Part shown: positions 1 to 6,643 of the stretch, piece after piece
Numbering within the stretch: the first letter of the stretch is position 1
Layout of the letters: each line of letters opens with the position of its first letter
Program-made: the position numbers and the translations under genes
Assembly (NCBI GenBank): GCA_937894775.1
Contig: CALAXC010000164.1
Span: 1-13,229 of the forward strand
Direction: 5' to 3'
Length of the DNA stretch: 13,229 nt
Origin: an uncultured Clostridia bacterium
GTDB taxonomy: Bacteria > Bacillota > Clostridia > Oscillospirales > CAG-272
The notes under the pieces: generated by a model
Seen by the model: the letters and a program-made list of their open reading frames with translations, nothing else
What the model was told of the DNA's origin: nothing
The model's database searches: none

Positions 1-113
1 GCCTGTCCGTCTGCCTTCTTAACGCCAAGACGCTTAGATTCGCTGTCACGGCCGTTTTTGGTAGAACCAACACCTTTTTTATGAGCAAAGAACTGCAAAC
101 TAAGTCTTAACAT
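1..113 (-). CDS. rpmA: Ribosomal protein bL27, N-terminal 37 codons (partial)
   Basis: This is the start of large-subunit ribosomal protein L27, whose N-terminus reaches toward the peptidyl transferase centre; the rest lies beyond the left edge. The visible product begins MLRLSLQFFAHKKGVGSTKN and continues with the family signature GRDSESKRLG. The first nine residues end in LQFF and are followed by AHKKG. This matches the Firmicutes N-terminal extension that the cysteine protease Prp removes after the double Phe before L27 can function (established in Staphylococcus aureus). The start codon at 113-111 is preceded by GGAGG (bases 121-125) with 7-base spacing. It lies 64 bases downstream of prp and is presumably co-transcribed with rplU and prp, as no promoter or terminator is evident in the gap. 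Too short for the standard ORF cutoff but secure from sequence. Confidence 0.96.
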   Translation of the reverse strand, partial: MLRLSLQFFAHKKGVGSTKNGRDSESKRLGVKKADGQ

Positions 114-177
114 ATTCGTTCCTCCATAATTTTCTGTAATTTTTGTACAATTGAATTTTGATCTTGAAGAAATATTT

Positions 178-543
178 TCAGTTACTTTCGTAATCTACGT
201 CTTTCACCTCAACGTCAAGAAAATCGTAATATTCCTCACGCAAATCATTTAATTGATAAAAATACGACATAAACAAGCCCGAAACAGCATATCTCTTGCG
301 TTCGTCCTCCTCGTATTCCAAAAGAGCCGCCTTTGAACGTACACGAATATAAGTAGCTCCCTCGTCAACTGTATATTCAACATTCGACGCATACGCCACT
401 TCAATAGTGTTTACAATGAGCATCGTCATAGATGAAAGCGCCGCGCAAAGCACGTCGTCACCGTACTCACCGTATCCTGCGTGTCCCTTTTCCTCGAAGC
501 CGTAAAAAACGCCTCCGCTTCTGAAAAAAACTATCTTCGTCAT
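178..543 (-). CDS. prp: Ribosomal-processing cysteine protease Prp
   Basis: A 121-residue protein between rplU and rpmA, the conserved position of Prp, the cytoplasmic cysteine protease that cuts the N-terminal extension off L27. The catalytic pair is visible: His21 in EKGHAGYGEYGDD and Cys33 in DDVLCAALSS, in the same spacing as His22/Cys34 of the S. aureus enzyme. The reading frame stays open upstream, but I chose the ATG at 543-541 (MTKIVFFRSGG) because homologues begin there and the longer version would run back into the end of rplU. This start lies 4 bases after the rplU stop with only a weak AAGG site, so translation is probably coupled to rplU. Its substrate, an L27 with an LQFF/AHKKG cleavage motif, is encoded 64 bases downstream, which supports a working pair. 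Confidence 0.94.
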   Translation of the reverse strand: MTKIVFFRSGGVFYGFEEKGHAGYGEYGDDVLCAALSSMTMLIVNTIEVAYASNVEYTVDEGATYIRVRSKAALLEYEEDERKRYAVSGLFMSYFYQLNDLREEYYDFLDVEVKDVDYESN

Positions 544-547
544 GCGA

Positions 548-859
548 TTAAGCCTTGATGGACAAAATCTGAACCTTAGTGTAAGGCTGTCTGTGTCCAA
601 TCTTCTTCTTCTCGTTCTTCTTGGACTTGTACTTCATTACATAGATCTTCTTTGCTTTGCCGTTAGCAAGAACCTTTCCGCTAACAACAGCGCCTTCTAC
701 GTTTGGAGCGCCAACCTTAAAGCCATCCTCTGTGGATACTGCCTTGACACAGTCGAAATCAACTGTCTCCTCTTCGTTAACGTCGAGCTTTTCGATGTAT
801 ATAACATCTCCCTCGTTAACCTTGTACTGCTTTCCACCTGTTTCAATAATTGCGTACAT
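548..859 (-). CDS. rplU: Ribosomal protein bL21
   Basis: Large-subunit protein L21, which binds 23S rRNA. The product is 103 residues, the usual length, beginning MYAIIETGGKQYKVNEGD and ending with the conserved stretch KKKIGHRQPYTKVQI near the C-terminus. I chose the ATG at 859-857: it has AGAGGTG 6 bases upstream. An in-frame ATG three codons earlier would sit directly on that ribosome binding site and gives a non-family N-terminus. It is the first gene of the rplU-prp-rpmA unit and has its own promoter and a structured leader (separate entries). In many Clostridia a ribonuclease E/G gene (rng) sits just upstream of rplU; here the preceding gene is the DUF2344 protein, with no rng between. 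Confidence 0.97.
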   Translation of the reverse strand: MYAIIETGGKQYKVNEGDVIYIEKLDVNEEETVDFDCVKAVSTEDGFKVGAPNVEGAVVSGKVLANGKAKKIYVMKYKSKKNEKKKIGHRQPYTKVQILSIKA

Positions 860-937
860 GAAAAGCACCTCTCTTTCTTATAGACTCGCTAATTCGGGCG
901 GCGAAATATCGCTCTTTGTTGCCCGTCCATTATGCGG
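860..937 (-). ncRNA. rplU 5' leader, L21-leader-like structure
   Basis: The roughly 78-base untranslated leader from the predicted transcription start to the rplU ATG can fold into a two-part stem. The outer helix pairs CGGGC (925-921) with GCCCG (899-895). The inner helix pairs GCGA (912-909) with TCGC (904-901) around a TATT loop, and a purine-rich internal loop lies on the 5' side. A conserved L21 leader RNA motif is known in Firmicutes upstream of rplU and is thought to mediate feedback control by the ribosomal protein. Position, size and fold fit, but I cannot run the covariance model, so the family assignment is inference. Confidence 0.5.
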
Positions 938-943
938 CATTAT

Positions 944-973
944 ATTATAACATAGTTTCTCATCAAAAGTCAA
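944..973 (-). promoter_or_regulatory. Sigma-A promoter of the rplU-prp-rpmA operon
   Basis: The -35 box TTGACT (973-968) and perfect -10 box TATAAT (949-944) are separated by 18 bases, and the -10 carries the TGn extension (TGTTATAAT). Transcription would start near 937. The -35 lies only about 18 bases past the stop codon of the upstream DUF2344 gene, so the ribosomal genes have their own promoter even though nothing resembling a terminator separates the two transcription units. Confidence 0.85.
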
Positions 974-991
974 TAGTTTTTTTATTTTTTA

Positions 992-1738
992 TTAAAAAAA
1001 TTCACTCATATCCGCATTTTTAAGTGATGTTCTCAAAATACTGTAATATTCCTCTGTCATATCTCCCGAAAGTATACCTATTTCTCTTTTCAATGCCGTT
1101 ATCAACATTTCGGGATTCAAATAATTAGTTGAAGATGCCGAAAGAACAGTATTCAGTTCGATTCTTCTTTCTGTATCATTATACTTAGCCTCTGCCGCTC
1201 TGATCAAAGGAACGATATCTATTTCCTTTTCGCCCGACTTTGTTTTTTTGACCATATTAAGAGGTGAACTTGTGAGCACTGTTTCTATCTTCTTTGCGAG
1301 ATCTTCGCTTGCATCCTTTGTATGTATATTTATAGAATAACAAGCATATTCTATGCTCGCAAAATCGCTCTTCGGTTCATACACGTCGCTTATATAAAAC
1401 TCGTCGGTCATTTCGGCATTTAATCTTTCTTTTATCTCATCCAAAGGCATATCACGCGAAAGCTTTATATCAAGATATTCACAAATGCTCTCACTTCCTA
1501 CACTCAACGGTGTTGAAAAAACCAGCTTTATATGTGGGTTAAAGCCCTGCGTATACCATACCGGTATACAAGCTCTCACTATTATTCGGTTAAAGGTACG
1601 TTGAAGATCAAGATGCGATATATACTGAAGTGTACCCACCTTACAAAACTTAAGTCTTACAGCTTTAGGCGGAACAAGCTCCGGAGCCGAAAGGATTTCT
1701 TTTTTCTCTATCAGTTTGCTTTTGCTTTTGGACAGCAT
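992..1738 (-). CDS. DUF2344 (TIGR03936) radical-SAM-linked protein
   Basis: A 248-residue protein of the DUF2344/TIGR03936 family, which is named for its constant linkage to a B12-binding-type radical SAM protein; in some phyla the two are fused. The family core starts around residue 27 (VRLKFCKVGTLQYISHLDL) and includes the GFNPHIKL segment near residues 65-72 and STPLSVGSES near 76-84. The first 25 residues are lysine-rich and probably variable. The ATG at 1738 has a strong AGGAGG 9 bases upstream and lies inside the end of the radical SAM gene, overlapping it by 28 bases in another frame, which suggests coupled translation and joint function. The biochemical role of the family is not established; the pair's usual position next to L21/L27 genes suggests an RNA or ribosome-related target, but that is inference. 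Confidence 0.88.
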   Translation of the reverse strand: MLSKSKSKLIEKKEILSAPELVPPKAVRLKFCKVGTLQYISHLDLQRTFNRIIVRACIPVWYTQGFNPHIKLVFSTPLSVGSESICEYLDIKLSRDMPLDEIKERLNAEMTDEFYISDVYEPKSDFASIEYACYSINIHTKDASEDLAKKIETVLTSSPLNMVKKTKSGEKEIDIVPLIRAAEAKYNDTERRIELNTVLSASSTNYLNPEMLITALKREIGILSGDMTEEYYSILRTSLKNADMSEFF

Positions 1739-3573
1739 ATTCCTTTTCCTCCTAAGCTATTTGCACCGCATCCGCTGCACTTTTCACGGCAGTGAGGGGT
1801 TGTATTTTCTGCATACGCATTATTACGTTCTCTCAGCATAAACTCTTTAGTTACTCCGCAATCGATAATATCCCACGGAAGCACCTCGTCAAGTCCAAAT
1901 GCTCTGTTTGCATAAAATGAAGGATCGACGCCCGTTCTTTCAAATACCGATATCCATTTATCGTAATCAAAACATTCATCCCACGCATCGAACATAAATC
2001 CTTCTTTGCAAGCCAGCTCAAGCGCATCTGCAAGGCGTCTGTCGCCTCTTGCCAAAACAGCTTCTATACGGCTTACCTTTGCATCGTGATAAGTATATCT
2101 TATTTTTCTGTCGGTTATTTTAGAGCCTAAAAATTCCTGCTTTTTCGCGAGATCCTCAAGTGTATCCTGAGCTTCCCACTGGAAGGGTGTAAAGGGCTTC
2201 GGAATAAAACAGGAAACACTTATAGTAACCTGCGGCTTCTTTGCTTTATTACGGTTAGGGCATTTATAATACGCATCTATAACATGTGATGCAAGAGTCG
2301 CTATTCCCTCGATATCGTCATACGTTTCGGTTGGTAAACCGTTCATAAAATAAAGCTTAACCGTATTTTTCCCAGCTTCAAAAGCTACGTTGACGGCTCT
2401 CAGAAGATCCTCTTCCCTTACGTTCTTATTAATAACATCACGAAGTCGCTGTGTTCCCGCTTCAGGCGCAAAGGTAAGCGATGAAGATCTCACGGTTGCT
2501 ATTTTATCCATAAGCTCTTTTGTAAAGCTATCCACTCTGAGCGACGGTAAAGAAAGGCTGACCATATTATCGTCTGTCCACTCCAGAAGCTCGGTAGTAA
2601 GCTTTTCAAGCTGTGTATAATCGCTTATAGAAAGTGAAGTGAGTGATATTTCATCATAACCTGTACTTTCAAAAAGGCATTTAGCCTGCTCGTTTAAGGT
2701 TTCGGCGCTCTTTTCTCTTACAGGTCGGTATATCATTCCTGCCTGGCAGAAACGGCATCCGCGTATACATCCTCTGAAAACCTCAAGCATTATGCGATCG
2801 TGAACAGTTTCGATATAAGGCATAACGACCTTTGACGGAAAATATGCCTTATCCATATCAGATATTATTCTCTTACGGATCTTTGTCGGAATATCGTCAT
2901 ATTTAGGTACGTAAGCCTTTATTGTGCCGTTCGCATTATACTCTACACTGTAAAGTGACGGAACATAGATTCCTTCTATAGTTTTTGCCGCTTCGTGAAG
3001 ATATGCATCTTTGCTATATCTTCCTTCCTCTCGCATCTTTATATAGAGTCGGCAAAGTTCGGGAAGCATTTCCTCCCCCTCTCCGATATTAAAAAGGTCA
3101 AAAAAGTCTGCTATCGGCTCAGGATTATACGCACAAGGTCCACCGCCTATAATTATGGGCATACTGTCATCTCTATCTGCCGTTCTTAGCGGAATACCTG
3201 CAAGATCGAGCATATTAAGAACGTTGGTATAGCTCATTTCATACTGAAGAGTGAATCCTATCATATCAAATGCAGTAAGCGGATCACCGCTCTCACAAGC
3301 TGTAAGGGGGATCGAATTTTCGCGCATTTTTTCCTGCATATCCATCCAAGGATCATAAACCCTCTCACACCATACGTCCTCTTCTTCATTAAGAACTCCG
3401 TAAAGAATCCTCATTCCGAGATTAGACATTCCTATTTCATATGTATCGGGAAAGCAAAACGCAAATCTTGCTTTTACTTTACTTTTGTCCTTTATTATCT
3501 GCCCGTATTCTCCGCCCGAATATCTTCCCGGCTTTGAAACCGATTTTAAAACACTGCTAATATTTTTTTCCAT
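1711..3573 (-). CDS. B12-binding-domain radical SAM protein, TIGR03960 family
   Basis: A 620-residue radical SAM protein. Residues about 1-240 form the N-terminal region of the TIGR03960 family (DTYEIGMSNLGMRILYGVLN near 43-62 and IGGGPCAYNPEPIADFF near 142-158), a cobalamin-binding-like fold in which I see no clear DxHxxG cobalamin motif. The radical SAM core follows, with the 4Fe-4S ligands Cys269, Cys273 and Cys276 in FRGCIRGCRFCQAG (CX3CX2C). The C-terminus carries a cysteine cluster (Cys595, 599, 602, 613, 614; HCREKCSGCGAN then GICCPK) that could hold metal. The ATG at 3573 is preceded only by a weak AAGAAG-type site; MEKNISSVL is a plausible start. It lies 40 bases after the pseudo-ATPase gene and overlaps its DUF2344 partner by 28 bases. 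The substrate is unknown. Confidence 0.88.
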   Translation of the reverse strand: MEKNISSVLKSVSKPGRYSGGEYGQIIKDKSKVKARFAFCFPDTYEIGMSNLGMRILYGVLNEEEDVWCERVYDPWMDMQEKMRENSIPLTACESGDPLTAFDMIGFTLQYEMSYTNVLNMLDLAGIPLRTADRDDSMPIIIGGGPCAYNPEPIADFFDLFNIGEGEEMLPELCRLYIKMREEGRYSKDAYLHEAAKTIEGIYVPSLYSVEYNANGTIKAYVPKYDDIPTKIRKRIISDMDKAYFPSKVVMPYIETVHDRIMLEVFRGCIRGCRFCQAGMIYRPVREKSAETLNEQAKCLFESTGYDEISLTSLSISDYTQLEKLTTELLEWTDDNMVSLSLPSLRVDSFTKELMDKIATVRSSSLTFAPEAGTQRLRDVINKNVREEDLLRAVNVAFEAGKNTVKLYFMNGLPTETYDDIEGIATLASHVIDAYYKCPNRNKAKKPQVTISVSCFIPKPFTPFQWEAQDTLEDLAKKQEFLGSKITDRKIRYTYHDAKVSRIEAVLARGDRRLADALELACKEGFMFDAWDECFDYDKWISVFERTGVDPSFYANRAFGLDEVLPWDIIDCGVTKEFMLRERNNAYAENTTPHCREKCSGCGANSLGGKGICCPKAKAN

Positions 3574-3601
3574 TATTACTTCTTTTCTTTCTGATCTTTC
3601 T

Positions 3602-3631
3602 AAAAGACCGAAATTACTTCCGGTCTTTTTT
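3602..3631. terminator. Hairpin at the end of the 995-residue gene, stop codon in its loop
   Basis: A perfect 9-base inverted repeat, AAAAGACCG (3602-3610) and CGGTCTTTT (3621-3629), surrounds a 10-base loop that contains the TAA stop (3616-3614) of the large membrane-protein gene. Read on the plus strand it is followed by a run of six T; on the minus strand, the direction of the genes, the T run is only four bases and belongs to the stem. It therefore looks like a weak attenuating terminator or 3'-end stabiliser in the middle of the operon rather than a strong stop. Confidence 0.5.
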
Positions 3632-6601
3632 AGTCTTGAATTTAAATCTGTCCTTTTTAGGGAACTTCCATATCATAATACCTACCGTTGCCGCAAGAGA
3701 TATTATCCAGTACAATAAAACATATAACTGGTTAACGCCCGGCATCGACTCGGTTACAAGAAACATCAGCGCAATAATTCCGCCCATTCCTATAAATACG
3801 CCCGCAAATATATTAAAAATAAAGCGAAGCTTTTTGAATTTTTTAGCATTTGACACCGCAACCGCAAGGTCAAGCCTTGATCTGTGTGCCAGAACTCCGA
3901 CTTCATCTCCGAGCGCCGATATCAAAGCACCTTCTTTTTCTTCATTTCGTTCTTTTGCGTGATCTGACGCATTTTTATGTATTACATTTATCGGTGCATT
4001 ATTTTCCTTACGAAGATGTGCAAGCATTTCGGCGTTTATCATTGGATCATAAGTTTCAACCGCGCAGGAAATGTTATCTTCCGCAAGCTTTTCGGCAATA
4101 TTCAAGAAAGTTTGATTCAATTTATACCTTGCCGCAACTCTTGCTGTTGCTCTGCCGTTTACTGATACACAAAGCGTAAATATTTTATCTTCCTCGTTAC
4201 CCAAAGCAGCAGATGGGAAGACAACCCCGTAACGGAGCATAAAATCTTCATTGCCTATCAACACCGAATAATTAGCACCGATCTTCGCCTCAACACCGCC
4301 TCTGGCAATTCTGTTTATTTTACATTTTCCCGTCTGCTGGACCTTGACGTTTGCGAAAGCAGACATAAGCGGACCTTCTATTTCGGAATAGACCAAATTA
4401 AGACAGGTCAGCAATACAGCTTTCGGTGTGGAATCGTAAATAGCAAGGTTTACGTTTTTTGCCTCGCACTTTTCAAAAAGATGCAGATCACTGAAAACAT
4501 ATATATCACAGTCAGAATATTTTTCTACTGAGGTTTCCGAAGCAAAAGCCGCACCGTATGAATAATTATCTTTACTTAACTTTCCAAACGGCAGCCATTC
4601 CGCTATAAGTGTCATAAACGGAAGCATCATATAAAAAGTTACCATAAAAGCAACCATAGCTATCCATATTTCCTCATAAATAATTCCCGAAGCTATAGAA
4701 AACATCAATGCCATCGCTAAAGAAAGAATTATCCACGACAAAGGAAGCTTGTTCTTTTTAGACTCACCGCTGTTTGCTTTAAAAAATCCGTTTGCTGAAT
4801 TTATCTTTTGCGGAGCATATATAACTTTTTTAGGATCAAGCCCTCCGGAATACATTTTTTCCGCAAGAGATCCTCTGCCCTCACTCTTCAAAAGAGTATA
4901 TTTATGGCTCTTCAGATCATCCTCGGAATCATTATCATAAATATATTCCGAAAAATAATACTCATAATTTCTTATATCTGCATTTATACGCATGAGCGTT
5001 GAGATTTCCGCCAAAACAATGATAAGCGCTACGCAAAAGTGGAAAGTCGGCGGTATATCGTTTATTTCAAATATAACGACCAGATCATAAACAAATGTAG
5101 TTACAGCCGAAAATCCCGCAACAACATATGCATCTATTCCAAAAGCAAACAGACGCCTGAAGCTATCATACAAATATTTCGATGCAGGTATCACCGAAAG
5201 TATCATTATCTGCATTCCTATAAGGAGATACGCAAAGAAATAATCCTCGCGTTCAAATATCCATCCAAACTCGATTCCAATTAACGGAAGCATTTCATAG
5301 AAAAACAAAATGATAGCAAAGAGCGATGAAAGAATAAGCGCAAGTAATATTCCGCCACGCTTCTTTCTATACTCATTATACTGCTTTACAAGCTTTTCCT
5401 TTGTTATTTCCTTACTCTTTTGGTCGTCCTTCTTTTCTGTTTTACCGATCTCACCTGATGTGTCTTCGGGTATATTCTCAGTGAGCGCTTCATTCGAAAG
5501 CTTTTCTATATTCTCATTTGGAATATTCTCAAGAACTTCATCCCTATACCCAAATTCGAGAAGCAAAGCGATATCGGCTTTATCCATCTCAACTTTTTTA
5601 GTATCTGAGACAGGCTTCTCTTCGCTCTCCGCTTCAATTTCCTCATCTTCTTCAAGAAGGAGCGGAACCGCCTCTATCTCGTCAAATTCATCGAAGTCAT
5701 CCAGAGTAAATTCTTCCTCTGCGTTGACATTCAAGGTCGCTTCAAGTTCATCGACGGTAGGTGCAGTTTCAACGATCTTTTCCTTAAATGACATATTGTC
5801 ATAAGGATCGTATTCTCCGCTTTGATAGAACATACCGACATAATTTTCTTCAGATGCTCTGCGCGGATCATACTCTTCCGAATCATTCTCCTCAATAATT
5901 ACCTCTTCTTCATATTGGACTTCATCTTCAAAGTCATAGTCCTCTTCGAAAGGCTCTTCATTTAACTGAATATTTTGATCAAAGTCTTCTTGAATTTCTT
6001 TATCTTCCTCTTCCTCATAAATTTCTTCAGAGGCTTGGTAATATTCTTCTTCTTGAATCTGCGAAGATCCTTCATAAATTCCGACTTCTGGATCTTCTTG
6101 ATATTCTTCATAATTTTCTTCTTCTTGAATCTCTTGAGATCCTTGATAATCGGATGCTTCTTGATAACCTTCAATTTCTTCTTGAACTGTTTCTTCAAGC
6201 GCATCTTCTTCATCTTCTTCACTAATTTCTCTATCGAATCCATATTCATTCTCCTCTATTTTTTCTTCGGACTGATCTCCGTCAAATGTTTCTTCAACGT
6301 ATTCGACCGATTCTTCGTCCTCTACATCTTCGGAAGTACCGTCTTCACTGTATGCATCGCTTAAAAAATCTTCATCTATGACATATTCATCTGTAGATTC
6401 TTCGGTGCTTTCAGCTTTATCTGTTAAAAACTGACTTTTCAAACGTTCTTGCAATTCATCATGCGAAATATCGTCAAAACTGTCTTGCGAAGATTCCTCA
6501 ACATCTGCGTTTTTGGAATTATCCGCATAAGACTCTCTCAATTGTTTTAAAACGCCGTCAATATTATTTCCGTCGACGCCGTTTTTATTCTCTTCTGCCA
6601 C
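3614..6601 (-). CDS. Degenerate P1B-type ATPase-like membrane protein with long acidic N-terminus
   Basis: A 995-residue protein with no standard name. Residues 1-340 are extremely rich in Glu/Asp with Tyr and Gln, probably disordered. From about 416 there are eight predicted helices grouped 4+2+2 (near 416-436, 454-472, 485-511, 519-537, 619-641, 645-671, 926-949, 958-978), the topology of heavy-metal P1B ATPases. The 680-920 region aligns by eye with their P/N domains: GGVEAKIGANYSVLIGNEDF (768-787) matches the nucleotide-domain GxGx...GN segment, and residues 816-850 match the start of the second P-domain half. Every catalytic motif appears lost: DKTGT is replaced around FSDLHLF (703-709), the membrane CPC by LPF (660-662), SEHP by SEIEGP (739-744), TGD by ETYDP (849-853), and no GDGxND is seen. 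I infer a pseudo-pump. Start is GTG with a strong AAGGAGGTG. It lies between rlmB and the radical SAM gene. Confidence 0.75.
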   Translation of the reverse strand: MAEENKNGVDGNNIDGVLKQLRESYADNSKNADVEESSQDSFDDISHDELQERLKSQFLTDKAESTEESTDEYVIDEDFLSDAYSEDGTSEDVEDEESVEYVEETFDGDQSEEKIEENEYGFDREISEEDEEDALEETVQEEIEGYQEASDYQGSQEIQEEENYEEYQEDPEVGIYEGSSQIQEEEYYQASEEIYEEEEDKEIQEDFDQNIQLNEEPFEEDYDFEDEVQYEEEVIIEENDSEEYDPRRASEENYVGMFYQSGEYDPYDNMSFKEKIVETAPTVDELEATLNVNAEEEFTLDDFDEFDEIEAVPLLLEEDEEIEAESEEKPVSDTKKVEMDKADIALLLEFGYRDEVLENIPNENIEKLSNEALTENIPEDTSGEIGKTEKKDDQKSKEITKEKLVKQYNEYRKKRGGILLALILSSLFAIILFFYEMLPLIGIEFGWIFEREDYFFAYLLIGMQIMILSVIPASKYLYDSFRRLFAFGIDAYVVAGFSAVTTFVYDLVVIFEINDIPPTFHFCVALIIVLAEISTLMRINADIRNYEYYFSEYIYDNDSEDDLKSHKYTLLKSEGRGSLAEKMYSGGLDPKKVIYAPQKINSANGFFKANSGESKKNKLPLSWIILSLAMALMFSIASGIIYEEIWIAMVAFMVTFYMMLPFMTLIAEWLPFGKLSKDNYSYGAAFASETSVEKYSDCDIYVFSDLHLFEKCEAKNVNLAIYDSTPKAVLLTCLNLVYSEIEGPLMSAFANVKVQQTGKCKINRIARGGVEAKIGANYSVLIGNEDFMLRYGVVFPSAALGNEEDKIFTLCVSVNGRATARVAARYKLNQTFLNIAEKLAEDNISCAVETYDPMINAEMLAHLRKENNAPINVIHKNASDHAKERNEEKEGALISALGDEVGVLAHRSRLDLAVAVSNAKKFKKLRFIFNIFAGVFIGMGGIIALMFLVTESMPGVNQLYVLLYWIISLAATVGIMIWKFPKKDRFKFKTKKDRK
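6045..6132 (-). repeat. Imperfect 72-base (24-codon) repeat in the acidic region
   Basis: A 16-base segment, tcttcttcttgaatct on the plus strand, occurs at 6045-6060 and again at 6117-6132, 72 bases apart, with partly similar flanks (gaagatccttcataa versus gagatccttgataat). In the protein this corresponds to neighbouring units GSQEIQEEENYEEYQ and GSSQIQEEEYYQASE, about 24 residues apart. It suggests that part of the acidic region grew by internal duplication. Only these two units are convincing to me; the rest is simply low-complexity. Confidence 0.55.
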
Positions 6602-6606
6602 GTTTG

Positions 6607-6615
6607 CACCTCCTT
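6607..6615 (-). promoter_or_regulatory. Strong ribosome binding site for a GTG start
   Basis: The minus strand reads AAGGAGGTG, followed by CAAAC and then GTG at 6601-6599. This near-perfect Shine-Dalgarno sequence at 5-base spacing settles the start of the 995-residue gene, whose initiation codon is GTG rather than ATG. No ATG closer to the site is in frame. Confidence 0.85.
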
Positions 6616-6643
6616 ATATGTAAATTACTGTTAAAATTATTGA

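Noticed and set aside
544..600. Longer Prp start 19 codons upstream
   Set aside because: It would lie within the end of rplU and add a non-family N-terminus; the ATG at 543 matches homologues.
4759..4770. SGES at residues 611-614 of the pseudo-ATPase as a relic of the actuator TGES motif
   Set aside because: It lies only about 5 residues before a membrane helix, whereas the actuator motif sits much farther upstream in true pumps; probably coincidence.
5962..6364. Two overlapping open frames, one Lys-rich on the minus strand and one Phe/Ile/Leu-rich on the plus strand
   Set aside because: They are other-frame readings of the GA/CT-rich acidic repeat region; composition is extreme, neither has a family signature, and the true frame is the 995-residue gene.
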